Below, piece after piece: positions 10,906-23,336 of a stretch of DNA of 64,000 nt. The translations under genes were made by a program, and so were the position numbers. Position 1 is the stretch's first letter, and each line of letters starts with the position of its first letter. Under the pieces are notes generated by a model. The model ran no database searches. It was given only the letters and a program-made list of their open reading frames with translations, and was not told the DNA's origin. The stretch spans positions 167,732 to 231,731 of the forward strand of contig QLIY01000128.1 in NCBI GenBank assembly GCA_003260075.1, in the 5' to 3' direction. The stretch comes from Phallusia mammillata (lineage: Eukaryota > Chordata > Ascidiacea > Phlebobranchia > Ascidiidae).

Positions 10906-13590
10906 AAATTGTCCACGTGGCGAGCTGCCATTGGCTAGTACTAAATTTCTACGCAAACAATCTGTCGTGTGCTTCAGGGCTGGGAAAATTTAAACACATC
11001 AAATAAGTATCCTTTTTTCGATATTTTCACCAAATAATTTTTATAAAGACTCACATTATTAAAGACTATTTAAGAAAGCAACAATTGAAAGACTTTTCGC
11101 GTTGTAAAAAATGCTTAGATTAATTCCATACTTCAAAAAAAAAAAACTTTTTTTGCTAAATTTATTGTAAGACACTCGTTTTTGTCAAGCCATATTTTGG
11201 CAAACACTACAATGCTATATTTTTGCTGGCTTTAAAACATGGTACGAACAATAACTATGCTTATATGCCCGCCTTAAACGGTGACCCAAGATCATAGCTG
11301 ATGCTAATATTCAGCTTCTTGGAGCAAATGACACGTTAATCAGTATAATACTTGACTTGGTTGGTTTGTAAACTTTTCTTTAAATTGTCAAATTAAATAT
11401 CGATAAATCACTGCTATACCTACAATGGTAGTTCTCTAAATACCGCCGTTTGTGTAGTAATAGTGTGTTAAATTGACTGCCTGTTAATGCATGTGTGTCA
11501 GTGGTATATTGAAAATGCTTGGTGGCCGGCTACTCTAAGGCTACATTTAGGGTTAAAAATGCAATGCGCTGCCGTTAAAGTGACTTGCTATGTGTTTTCT
11601 AATGTACTTGGGTGCGTTGCTTGCAGTAGGCGGCTTCGGTATTGGTTGTGTTATGTTATCTTAGTATTAAAGTAATTTAAGTATTTATAGCAAGGCGAAA
11701 CTATTATTCTCGCGTACATTTGATGCAATTCAGAAACTCTTGCAAAACCACCATTTGAATTTATATTGGTACACACACAACATTTCAAAGTAAAAAAAAA
11801 CGTATTTTGTCATCTCAACTTAGTATTACGCTGCAATTATTGTTCAAATTTGCAGTGAAACAACACATTTGTCAGTACTTTGCTAACTGCAACTGGTCAA
11901 GAAACTTAGGGCCATCTTTTCGCCTTTTGGGCTTAATTATCACGTTGCCTTACCAAACTTGTGGTTAGATTATGCAGTATTGTCACACGATATGCTCGTA
12001 TGCTTTCTAACTGACTCTTTACCTTTTTTCCTTATTTATTGACACCCTTCCCCCTGTACAAACAACTTACAAAATTTTAGTCATGCCTTGGCATTTGCTG
12101 TGATATGATTTTGTATTAGCAATTGAATAATATTAATCACGTATTCATTATTGCTTTGACAACACATCGTTTTTGGCATCCATGAATTGATTTAGTACTG
12201 AAGTAACAAGCAAGTTACTAAATTTGAAGGTACAAAAAAAGTTTTTCTACGATCAAAGCAATTTTTAAGTCCATTTTAAGATGCTCGTTTTGAAATGTAA
12301 CTGGTTTGGAATCGTAGAAAAATTCTTCATCCAGTTTTCAGTTTCAATTTTGCATCACTTCCCTAAAGCACAACAACAAATTGGCCAAATAGAATTGGAC
12401 AACCATGCTAAATGGAAAAAAAAACTTCAAATTGACTAATCAATGTTTCAGCTTTGTCGATAGGAAACAAATTATCTTGCCAACCGCGACAACTGGAAAT
12501 TTCAATCAATTTTAATGGATTTGTATTACGGTTGTAAAGCTTTTCTAGCATTGCTGCATCAGAAGGCAAAAATCAAAACAGCTAAAAAGTGATTTACTCC
12601 AATTAATACGAGTATTTGTTGTGTAATAATGCACCCTGGTAATGGACTCGTTGGCGAAGTTCTATTTGTTCGACTTATTGTGAAAATTGTTCGCAAATCT
12701 TTATGTTCGGTTCTATGCTTACTCGTGCTAATAAATTTTGCGCAATTTTGGTTGAATTTGTCTTGTTTTGTTGGTAAAGCAGAAAAAAACCGTGCCTACA
12801 TGGGTAAATTATAACCACACAGAACTGTTAATTAACCCTATTGTATTCTGGTGCAGTAAAACTAATGAGAAATGTTCTTTATAGGATTTTTTTAATCTCG
12901 TTTGTTGACTTGCCTCCTACTCACAACAAAATATGCTATCTTTAACCACGATATAAGTAATTGTGACAAGAGTTTTCGTAGGTAAAGCATTTGTAACTTA
13001 CTCACAAAAGCTTGCTTTGTTTAAAAATCTGTAAATATTTGGCCAAGGAACAGTAAAGTGCAATCAAATCTAATTCTTATTAGTTGCACTTTATCGATGC
13101 TTGGGTCGTTTTGCTGTGTACCTTTTGTCGTGGTTCAAACTTTGTTGTTTCTACATGGATAAGCATAACTACACTGTCAGTCATGCAACCCAATGTGGCA
13201 ATAGCAACCAACGCAAAGAGACTATTTATTGACATTTACGCTTTTCTTCCTGTAACGTATAGGCTAACATCCGGTGTGAGGAAGGCAGTATGTATAATAT
13301 GCATGTCAACAGTCTACATTTCGATTTGAACCTGACAAGCTATCAAGCTTACGCAAACCAACGCAGGTTTATTTTCCTAAATAGGCAGAAATACTTTACA
13401 TAATCCCAACACGGCCGTTTTCGATTCTTTTCAAGTGCCGTCTGTCAGGCCGGCCAATTAAAGACATGATTGACACCTGGTACAAATTACAGGTGGCAGG
13501 CAGGCAACCTAACGACACCACAAGATCTTCGTTATGGTGTGACAGCCTCGTGGCCTGCCTAATTGCATCATAGGCAATGGGCATGTGGGT

Positions 13591-13626
<36 letters not shown>

Positions 13627-13861
13627 ATGGCCATGTGGGTACTAAAGGGCTTGAACTAGCTCAAACTGTTCAATCAGGCAGCTCTCTTGGCGCTACACAA
13701 GAGAAAAACGAGCTGAACCATCGAGTGTAAGTCAGTTCCTGTTGAGAATGGAGAGTGAATGAGCGTAAGCGCTGTTTCACGCTGCAAAGCTTGTTGGTTA
13801 AGTCAGTTCACGAAGTTAAAAAGAGCCTATAGAAGCCTACATAGTGTACCGCAGCATTAAA
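10906..13861. other. Intergenic region between ccdc69 and the NLR gene
   Basis: This is the ccdc69 3' UTR followed by about 2.5 kb of AT-rich DNA with no supportable exon. Small open frames (11487-11675, 12629-12814, 13084-13329) lack motifs or splice context. A 34-base G-run at 13591-13624 is a gap with a small duplicated flank. The promoter and 5' UTR of the NLR gene should lie close to 13862. Confidence 0.5.
13591..13624 (+). other. 34-base G-run, longer gap
   Basis: Flanked by short similar sequences GGCAATGGGCATGTGGGT and GGCAATGGCCATGTGGGT. Confidence 0.75.
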
Positions 13862-16800
13862 ATGGATCAGCCAGATCCTAGCAAATTTGTCACCGATGAT
13901 AAAACTGGCAACGTACCAGGTAATTGTTAGCCATTCTGTTGTGTTTATTAGGCCTTATTGTGACGCTTCAATGGGTTGTTTTTGTGCGAAGGGATCCCTA
14001 CTATTGTGTTCAACGTCTCTCACTCAAACCATTCGGCAAAAGGCAAGTTCTTGTTTACACTTTAAACTTTCATTACAGCAGATTTCCGCTTTCGCTTAAT
14101 TGAATTACACCCCAGCCATTACTGTATCCCCCTTTTTCGCAGGGGATTTCAGTGTATCACAGCATAGCTGTCAGTTCTGATAATAAACTATAAATATGGC
14201 TTATAGTGGCTACACGCTGCAATAATAATCCTGTTTTGTAAACAAGTAGATAGTTCTACAGTGTTTTTGACGACCATTTTAGCTGTATAATATGTAACTA
14301 CTTAATGGTTACTTTTGACCCACTAAGCAAATAGAAGTAAAGTGCTCTTTGTCACCTGCGCGATATGGACGCGCCCAATTAGAACAAACATTAACGTCAT
14401 AAAGTATATGACAAGGTAATACAGTAAGTTTTTAACAATCAATAGTGGCCAAGATTAACAAGTTTCCATTTTTTTGTTTAGTTTCGGCCATGAAGCAAAA
14501 TTCACATCTGGATGTAATTGAAGAAGGTAAGAGTCGTGCTAAAAACAAAGTAAAAAAAAAGGTTTCATTTTAGAACAATGTTTTGTTCACTTAATATTTA
14601 AAACGGCTGGTGTTGTTAAAAATACATTATTTCTATAGTTTAAAATTAAGTGTGAATTAAGTAGCTAAAGATAGATTAGCTGTAAGGATGTGTGTATGGT
14701 GGTTTACCTTTTTGCATACGTTTTAATTAAGTTAAATAGTTTGAAACTGTATGTCACTAATAGAAGTATGAGTATTTGTGTATACGTTTGAAATAATAGC
14801 ATGGCGCTTTTTACGTCAATATGGCCAATATATTCCTTGTAAAAATCAAATATAGATTTATTAAGCCATAATTATAAAACCATAATTACATATTCCGTGG
14901 TACTGCAGTACCAATCCTTCTTAGGCCGTTTGCAGTGTAATAAGGCATAAAATCGATCGCAAATTTAAATTACGACTTGACTTGCGTTCTGCCGCATTGA
15001 CAGATGACCAATAGACGTTCAACCCCTATTCGAATGTGCTCCAAAATTTGGACACAAATGCATTTGTAAATCGATAATAGGAGTTGCAACTTTTAAGGCA
15101 CAAGACGAAAGCATTAAACATCAATTATGCATTTTACGCTCTTGTTTATCGATTTGATGTCGTTTTAATGCGTCTTGGACACGGTTAAAACAAATCCAAC
15201 TGTGTTATACTGCGCTAACAATATTCTGACTAGCTCGAAAGTTATTAAATACAAGTAAATTGCCCCCTAAAAAGTAATTTCGACACGCTTTGCATTTTTT
15301 TTTAAAATCGGGTGAAAAATGTAGTATAATTTTGAAAATCAGGTAAAAAAATTATGTTTCCATACTTTAGCTTTAGCTATTGCGTGGTCCCAAATTTTCA
15401 TATTATTGCAAAATCAACGCACTATTTACTGTCAACATCCCTTTTATGTGGGGAAGTTTAAATTAGTCTTATTAATATCTCCTACGTGCTGTCGCACGAT
15501 CGCTTCAAATTAAACGAGCTTGCATGGTTGCAAAAGAAAACGACATTTTTGACACTCGTTTTATAATACGATGTAGCCGTAGTGCGTTTAGTCTTGCTGG
15601 ACTAATTGTGTCATCCACTATTTGCACCCATAACGTTTTAACGTTGCGCAGCTATTTCCGAATTGGTGATTGTTTGCTGCAATTGTGTGGCTATGTTTTC
15701 TTTCACCAAGCGAAATAAACTACCAAGTTCAAAGCACAGCATAAACCATACGACATTTTGTACAATTTTCTGCCTAGTGAACATTCTTATGTCACTGTTT
15801 TTCAACGTTACGAATTGTTAAATACAGATTTCGCATTGTCACATCACAAACGCAACATATTTAGTCATTTATTTTGCATTTTATGCCCATCCCCTATGAC
15901 CCATGCTCTTCCTTGTTCAAAAATTCAACGTACAGCGCTCTTTGTAAGGCAAAGGTCCTTAAATGTACATCATATGTGACCAATTATTCTACCTATAATG
16001 TCACCCAGCGCTCTTTACGGCCTTAGTTTGTGTTGTTTTCCTGCTTCTATATTTGCAAGTAGACTATGAGTAATAGTTTCATTACAGTTTCGGTTTCATT
16101 TCAATGCAAACATGTCACCGTTCATAATCCATAACCTTAGTTTGGTCTTTCGTAGAAACCGATGGCAATACACTGGATGCTGCGATCTTTAGCAAGCTTC
16201 GTATGCTAACTAAACAACGTATCAACATAATGCGATCCCGAAACCAGATTTCACCGTTCTTTGTTCCGCCAAGACTTGTAGCTGCCGACTTTTACGCCGG
16301 CGAAAGTTGGCACCAATACGAGGAAAAGAATTTAGGCTGCCATAAAGCGATTTTACGTCTCCCAGACCAACCGACAACCCATTATTCCGATGTTTTTGAG
16401 CCTAAAAACGGTCATAAGCCGCGATATGTGTCTCTGCTTGGTCATCCGGGCTGTGGGTGCACAACTGTTTCGTTAAAATTTGCCGATGAGCTGCTAGCTC
16501 AAAATAAACGCAAGTCAGTGGTTCTTGTTTACAACTTTTCATGGATGCCAGCGGTACCATCGGAACGCATGACGTTGCAGCAGTTGCTAATCAATCGAGC
16601 TTATCCAAGTTTTACTGACTCTGAGTGCGACATTTTGTTCAACTGGATAAAGGCAAATCAAAAGCAGTGCATGCTGATTTTTGACCATTTTAACGTGAAC
16701 CGGTTGAATATGGATAAAGCTTCACAAGAGATAGACTACCAGACCAATGCAACAGTCGGCCAGCTATTTGCTGCTTTGCTATCTGGTGATTTGTTAAAAG

Positions 16801-19800
16801 ATGTCAGAATTTTGACAGCTTCTCGGCCTAACAGTGTCCTAATGCTATCAGGCAGACATCGACCAGACGTTACCTATCTTATGTACGGCTTTAGCGAGGA
16901 AAGCGTACATACTCTATGGACTAACCTCGTTGGCAAAAACTCACGCCAACTCTGGCAAGAGCTTCGGCAGAAATCCAGTCTAGTGTTAACCATAATGCCT
17001 GGCTCACCATTCCTAATGCATAGCGCTGCATTGGCTATTGAAGCCGGCTGCGACACAACGGCTCAAGTCTACTGCTTCATGTACAAGCACTACCTTCGAT
17101 CCAATCACTGTGATCTCAAACCTGTCATGTTCGACCGCCTACGCCGCTTAGCTTTTGACCACACTTCTGCACCGCTATCAGCTCTTTCGATGTCTATTGA
17201 TGACATCAAGGACTTCATGGTGGCCTTGCCGGTGCGACGTGAAAAGAGGACCTGTGATCGTTTGACAGATCGGGACATTAAGCTCTTCTTTATACATATC
17301 ATTGTCAAGGAGTACCTAGCTTGCGAATATATTCTATCCAACTTGTCTTGCACTGAATTGGCCGACTACTTAGCGACTGAGGTTTCAAAGAGAAAGCATC
17401 TGGAACTCCTTCTTTGTTCGATCTTGCTAGATGAGCAAGTACAAGTCGGTAAGTTATTTTTTATGTAATCAGATACCATGTATCATTTGACCTGCAGTAA
17501 CCAGTTATTCCCACTATTAACCAGAATAGTTAAGTTCTCTTTTAGCCCATAGGCTTTTTAAAAATAACTTTGATTACAAAATTTCTACACTTGAAATACG
17601 TTTGTTTCTTTTGTACAATGTGGTATAGTTTAAGAAATTGAAGTATTGGCATTATTTACTATAAAATCTGGCGCGTGCCCGACTCATAAACTTAAGTCGA
17701 GTCGGGTTTGGGCTCGGACTTTTTTTAACAAACGTGATTGATTCGGGCCCGACTTTACATTTTGTGTCCGTAATTTTTACTAAAGAAACTAAAGATACCT
17801 AGGAAGTAGATAGTTGCTTGACATAACCTAATTCCAAACAGCCTTTAAATGTCTTGTTTAAGCCATTGGCTATTATTGTCCATTGTGTATCTTACTTGTC
17901 AATCAAACTCGCGGACCTAAACGGGCTTCTCAAAAGCGATTCAGGTTCGGTCCGGGCTTCGGCCTTAAACTTTCCGGTTCGGGCTCGAATTTCGGGACCG
18001 CTTACACCTCTATGATGATAATTTGTTGCATTTTAATATTGCGTTGGAAATTCGTTATGAATGTTTCGGTCTGTGGTTAGTGCATCTAAGTGTAGCTTAT
18101 GTTCTGTGTAGGCTGAATATATGCGTTTAGGCCTGTATCATTAATTAACAAAAACGTATTTATATTTTGCCCACGTTTTGTAGAGTTTCCTATTGAAGAG
18201 GAGAAACGGGCAATATTCTGTGACCACGTGATCGACGTGTGTAGATCTACAACAGCTCCTGTATGTAAGTACACAGTTTGTGGATTTTGTAAAAAAATAG
18301 GATAAAAGCAAAAAAGAAAACCCAACAAAACATAGTATGTCCTTTGTTCTTTCTTTTTTTCCTATGTTTGTCGTGCACTGTACTAGTCGCATTCAGTGTT
18401 ATTTACCCTGATGAAGATGACCTGTATAGGACGTCGAAACGTCGGAATAAAGTTGCATTTGCTAGAGGAGCTCTATAAACTTGATATAATGCCTGGAAGC
18501 AATAGCTTATATAAAACATAGCATGTCAATAGAACATCAATCGCTACGCAAACTATAGGCATTACCCCTTAAAAATTGACATAATTCAAAAAATCCTATA
18601 TCAAGTGTTGGCTAATGTGAAGTGAAAAATTGGTTGAAAACAGCTCTATGTAGATTATGTTACTACGCAATAATTGATAAACAGTTTTACGCGTGTCATA
18701 ACGATCATAGAAGTCGTGCCATGCAACATCAGTAGTCGGTCTCATTGAGCGGATGTTATATTATGTTTCATGATGGGGTTTCCCTTTACAACATTCAACT
18801 TACCTAAATCGACAGGCAATGGGGTATTATGAAACAGTTTCTGCTTATTTTGTAAACGTCGCTGGTGCCTATAAGGGGGACTTAATCATGTAAATTATAA
18901 TACTATATCTGCTGGGGTCCTACATTTGGGCTAAAATGTTAGTCGTTTTGAGACATTATGTTTTAAATCAGCATGTTTCCTGCCATTCACGCGTGTTTTC
19001 GCCTTTTTTACTAGTTTTTATTTGCATTTTGGTTTTTACATTCATTTATATGAGAATGATACAAGTTGCTGTCGATACGTTATGTTTTACACTAATACAG
19101 TGGCTTGTTTGTTTCTGGTTAGGATTTTTAAAACCGTGAATTGTGAACCTCAGCATTTCTTGTAACAAAAACTGCAATCAGGTTAAGATTAAAACTGACA
19201 TTTTTTCAAAAAAAAACATGAAAGATGATCGATTTTTGTACAAACTATAACAAACAACGTTAAATTATGTTTGTTTTACAAGCTATTTGTATATGCTTCT
19301 TCGGTAACAGTTGTAATGCGAAAATAATCAAACCGTCGTTTTTATGTTACAGATGGGACATGTCGAGTCCCGAATCAGCTTGACGCTGCCAAACGTAGCC
19401 GTTACTTGAACATCCTCCAGGTGGCGCGCGAGGGCAACTGTCCTGAGTTGACCAGAAGTGTCGCTGCGGTTTTTCCCGATTACGCCGATTTTAGCGATCA
19501 CAAATTCACCGAGAGTGAGTTTCATTCTCTTTGCCGCGTCCTGGCTCGTTGTGAAAACTTCATTCAGCATCTTGTGCTTGTAAGATGCAGGTTAACGCCA
19601 GGCGCAGTGGATTATCTCACGCAAGCGCTTGCACGTATGTCTGGTTGGGTAAGTGTTTAGGTATTTTACCGTGTTTATATAATATAACACAGAAAACCTC
19701 TGTTAAATCGGATTCGATTAATTCAGATCTTCGCCTTATGAAGATAAAACTTGAGGTACAAATGATTTGTAATGTGGTAAGACTTGGACTATAATCGACA

Positions 19801-20819
19801 TCGGTTGATCATTTGTAACTTATATTAAGTTTTGTCCGGATTAGGTAATAATCCAGATTAACCGAATCCAGTTTGGTTTACTGTATATGGCCTATTGGTC
19901 ACCGATTCGGTTTCGGCCCGAATCTTTCCAGACCGGTTGGATGCACCCCACTTTTACTTTTGTGTTATTATTTAACAGAAATCACAATTAACCTTACGTG
20001 CACAATTAACCTTACTCGTGCATTATTTCAAACAGGTTGTCACTTTAAATTTGAGCGGGAATCGATTGTCTACTAGAGAAATTGCAATGCTGTGTCGGTG
20101 CCTTGGCAAAATCGAACGGTCGCTTATTCTTAAGTCGTGTCTCTACGATAAAACCGACAAACTTCGGACCTTCAGCGACGACGAGAGACTCCTGCTGAAA
20201 ACCGCCATTTCCGAGACGGGCTCGGTAAATATGAAAAGAATTATATTTTTGAAAGCAAAAAACAATTATTAACCTTTTGGGTAATTCTGATATACGCTAA
20301 TGTGAGAGAATATAGGGTTACCAGACGTTCGGAATTGGGGCGTAAAATCTGTGTCAGGAAATAATTTTTAAATACACTCTTCATGTACAGAATTTTAGTG
20401 TTTTGTAGCCTAACCAGCAGTAGTTTTTGGAATTCTTTAAATTTATAACTGTTGTCTGTGCTGATTTTATTCACTATACATCCTATGGCTATGCGTATAT
20501 TCATGTATAACAATACTGTTAAAAGACCTGTACAACATTTATGAAAAATGGCACTTTTTAGTTGGTAATATGTAACAACATGCTACATAATGCATAGTAA
20601 CAACTGTTTGGTTTCGCCAAAAATACTTATTAAAATCGTCAGGAATTTGGCTCACGCACATATAGTAACCCTAGTCTAGCACCAAACTGGTTGTACAGTA
20701 ACTCTTGTCAGCAATTTCACACCCTAATTGTACTATCATATTCACTTAGTGTGTTTGTGCATTAATCAAAATGTGAAACATTTGTCGTTTTGCAGGAGGC
20801 TAACATCATTGGAGACTAA
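13862..20819 (+). CDS. NACHT-LRR (NLR-like) protein with degenerate nucleotide-binding site, 7 exons
   Basis: Exons: 13862-13919, 14482-14526, 16156-17448, 18184-18264, 19353-19648, 20036-20224 and 20796-20819. Phases are consistent and the product is 661 aa. Residues 1-100 show no recognisable death-fold. The long exon carries the NACHT module: P-loop GHPGCGCTT at about 130-138, Walker B-like CMLIFDHFNVN, a sensor motif RILTASRPN, and a helical region ending in IKLFFIHIIVKEYLACEY, like the winged-helix end of NLRC proteins. LRR-type repeats follow (HLVLVRCRLTPGAVDYL; VVTLNLSGNRLSTREIAML), and the protein ends EANIIGD. NLRs are cytosolic sensors that normally bind ATP. Here lysine of the P-loop is Cys136 and the DGxDE acidic cluster is absent, so ATP hydrolysis is doubtful. 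The start codon is the first in frame in exon 1; an upstream exon cannot be excluded. Confidence 0.83.
17668..18012. repeat. Interspersed repeat rich in TTCGGG/GGGCTCGGGT
   Basis: Runs such as GTCGGGTTTGGGCTCGG and GGTTCGGTCCGGGCTTCGG recur, with related copies at 29995-30180, 57110-57250 and 57875-58215. All four share the order: pyrimidine-rich start, 'gggcccgactttac', AT-rich middle, 'caatcaaact...acgggcttct', GC-rich end. It lies in an NLR-gene intron and is non-autonomous; the class was not determined. Confidence 0.5.
18407..18446 (+). ncRNA. Hammerhead-ribozyme-like motif in a repeat
   Basis: CTGATGA at 18408-18414 is followed by a possible stem (GATGACCT / AGGACGTC with a GTAT loop and one mismatch) and then GAAAC at 18436-18440. 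This is the order CUGAUGA, helix II, GAAA of hammerhead ribozymes. An extra A lies between CTGATGA and the stem, and I could not define helices I and III, so it may be a degenerate copy or only resemble one. Such motifs occur in retroelement repeats. Confidence 0.35.
19688..19886. mobile_element. pogo-like MITE in NLR intron 5
   Basis: Left end ACAGAAAACCTCTGTTAAATC and right end ATTAACCGAATCCAGTTTGG...TTTACTG followed by TA; the interior matches 9527-9694. The misplaced copy beginning at 25010 starts inside this element, which may have mediated the misjoin. Confidence 0.6.
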
Positions 20820-21016
20820 AAGTTCCAGTTGATGGGAAAATACATTGATGTTTCGTGTTCAAAATATCACATACTTCTATCCTTGCTGCTTCAATTTTTG
20901 TTTCAGCATGTTGTGTTACACACAGTAGCAGTTCAAATATTTTTGTTATCTATCAACTGTGTTTTATATTTCATTTTATTTTATGACCTTTCTGTTTTTC
21001 CGTGCAATGGCAACAA

Positions 21017-21022
21017 AATAAA
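21017..21022 (+). promoter_or_regulatory. Poly(A) signal of the NLR gene
   Basis: AATAAA, 198 bases after the TAA stop at 20817-20819. Confidence 0.65.
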
Positions 21023-21145
21023 TTTTAAAAGCGTCACTTAAGTGTTTTCAAAAACTTCACTAGTTTTCTTTCGAAATTTATTGTTGCACAAGGCAGCTTA
21101 AAAGATGTAAATTCGTTTACACACCACACATTTATGCATACTGAA

Positions 21146-21155
21146 GGGGGGGGGG
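21146..21155 (+). other. G-run gap junction (10 G)
   Basis: Left 20987-21145, right 21157-21305. The misplaced copy 26500-26665 lacks this duplication, which shows directly that it is not genomic. Confidence 0.9.
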
Positions 21156-21237
21156 TCTGTTTTTTCCATGCAATGCCAACAAAATAAATTTTAAAAGCGT
21201 CACTTAAGTGTTTTCAAAAACTTTTTTTTCTTTCGAA

Positions 21238-21243
21238 TTTATT
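21238..21243 (-). promoter_or_regulatory. Poly(A) signal of micos13
   Basis: TTTATT on the + strand (AATAAA on the minus strand), about 117 bases downstream of the micos13 stop. The two convergent genes therefore end within about 350 bases of each other, part of which is an unmerged duplicate around 21146-21155. Confidence 0.6.
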
Positions 21244-21359
21244 GTTGCACAAGGCAGTTTAAAAGATGTAAATTCGTTTACACACCACACATTTATGCAT
21301 ACTGAAAAACAAAGTGTGTCAGCTAGAAAACACAAAAAAGTTAAATAATAAATTCAAGA

Positions 21360-23336
21360 TTACTTCGCCTTATCAGATAAATACTGGTAACATTTTTTAC
21401 ACTGGTTGGTTAGGTTGTCTGGTGCATCTGCAAGGAAATTAATGGACTTGTCAACTCCATAATTCCACTTTTCTCCAAGATTTGTGTTTGTTGGAAGTCC
21501 AACCTCAAAGAAAATGAACAAATTTAAGGACATGTTGATAAAGTTTAATTTATCTATGGCACTGACAGGTGTAGCAACATCAAAATACTTTTACAAGAAT
21601 TAATTACATACAAAACTGTGGATACTAGGGCTACAAAGAGAACATATTTTGTGTTGTAAAAACAATTTGATATTTCTGGACAGTTTCATAGCTGAAGTAA
21701 ATTTAAAGTCATAATGTCTTAACATTGCGCAGCTATTTCTAGCTAGGTGGATACTTTAGCACAATTCTGCTATTATGATTTTTTTCACCCGATGAAATAA
21801 AATCAACTCAAAATGGTCAGCTTATTGCAACAAAATAATGCTTACACTGTGTTGGTAAAGACAAAAATTTGAAAGAAATCTGCCAAAAGACCCAACTTAC
21901 CGCATGATTTGTAATTGCTTCTGTGGAGCTGCAGTAATATCATATCACTAAAACTAATCCCTTTTTCTTATTTTTATATGTACCCTATTGAATATTTAAA
22001 CTTTAGTAAATACTGGAATTAAAACTGTTGGTTTTTTGTACCAATTAGCTATGTAAGGAACATCACTGGTTAGTAGTGTACCCATGTCAAAATTTTCACA
22101 TATATACCTTTATACATCTCACTTATTTATAAATCTTCCAATCTTTTAGCCTACTTCTATCAAACTATTTATGTGTCTATGAGAAATTAATAGAATAATG
22201 CATGTGGTTTTATATTTATAGATTGCATGGATTAAAAGATCATGCTTTTGGGGGGGGGGCTTATACATCTCACTTATTTATAAATCTTCCAAACATTTAG
22301 CCTACTTCTATCAAACTATTTATGTGTCTATGAGAAATTAATACAATAATGCATGTGGTTTTAGATTTGTAGATTGTATGGATTAAAAGATCATGCTTTC
22401 GAATAGATTGCAACTAATCAAGAGTAGTCTGTACATCAAATGAGTGAAACAAACTTTGCCCAAATCACGAAGTAACTAAGTTTAGGTTTAGTGTGGGGGC
22501 ACTAGAATTGTGAATTAAAGTAGTTAGTTAGTAGTTTTTGTGTGGCTACACTAGCCCATACAGCCAATGTCCTATCACTAGCTCCTGCGATTGGGATAGG
22601 TCAAAACAATGTACACTGTCTGCAGCTTAGTTTTATTTTATCTCATAAAATGCAACTTGAAACAGAATACCACTTTATATGAAGTGGGCTAAGTATAGTC
22701 AAAGATGTCCCTTATAATACAATTTGTTTCATAACAATTGTGTTTACAACAAAATGACCATGGTACTTGCACAGTTGGTTTTAAACATATCAAAGCTTAT
22801 GCAAAAATTGATAAAATACCTTTGTCAAATAATTTCCCCCGAGTCTGTTGTCAACATTTTCGGTTATATTTTTAATTGCAGTTAAACTTTGGTCCGTATC
22901 ATCTCCCCATAAACCATTTCTTGTTGTAAGATAAACTGCTCCACCAAATATTCCAACCTTTCCACTAAACCTAATTCAAAGTAAAAGCAATAATAAAATC
23001 AAAGGTTGCTTTAAGGTTTTTTTGCTGGAAAATAGCCATGTTGAAAATCAGATGCTTTTAAAGAAACAGCGGCATAAATTTTTTTGGGAAATTTTAGGGT
23101 CACTGCAAATTTGAAATTTTTATACACTGCAATAATAATTACCTTTAAATTCTGTGTGGTCATACTTTACAATTTGGCTAGTTGCAACCTTAATTTGGAA
23201 CAATATTTTATACCAACAAGATTTAAGGTAGAATAAAATAAAACACAAATAATTTGCACAATACACATAAAACAGAAACACGTATGAAACACATTGGTCA
23301 AACTTACTTGGCGGCAGATGCAATAGCTGATGACAT
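21360..23336 (-). CDS. micos13: MICOS complex subunit MIC13/QIL1-like, 3 exons
   Basis: Exons on the minus strand: 23336-23308, 22970-22820 and 21503-21360. They join in phase to 107 aa (human MIC13 is 118). Shown features: a short N-terminal segment MSSAIASAAKFSGKVG followed by the membrane-like IFGGAVYLTTRNGLWG, matching the GGAVYLVYDQELLG region of MIC13, and a C-terminal exon with EKWNYGVDKSINFLADAP and YLSDKAK, matching DSWNAGIMTVMSALSVAP and the C-terminal end of MIC13. The family sits in the inner mitochondrial membrane, bridges the MIC10 and MIC60 subcomplexes and is needed for crista junctions. A second, 5'-truncated copy lies at 26720-28148 and is probably an assembly duplicate. Identification rests on remembered family sequence. 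Confidence 0.82.
22250..22259 (+). other. G-run gap junction (10 G)
   Basis: Left 22110-22249, right 22261-22400; also absent from the second copy at 27470-27610. Confidence 0.9.

Noticed and set aside
13591..13624. Possible G-quadruplex or telomere-like tract
   Set aside because: The run lies between duplicated flanks like all other G-runs and best fits a converted gap.
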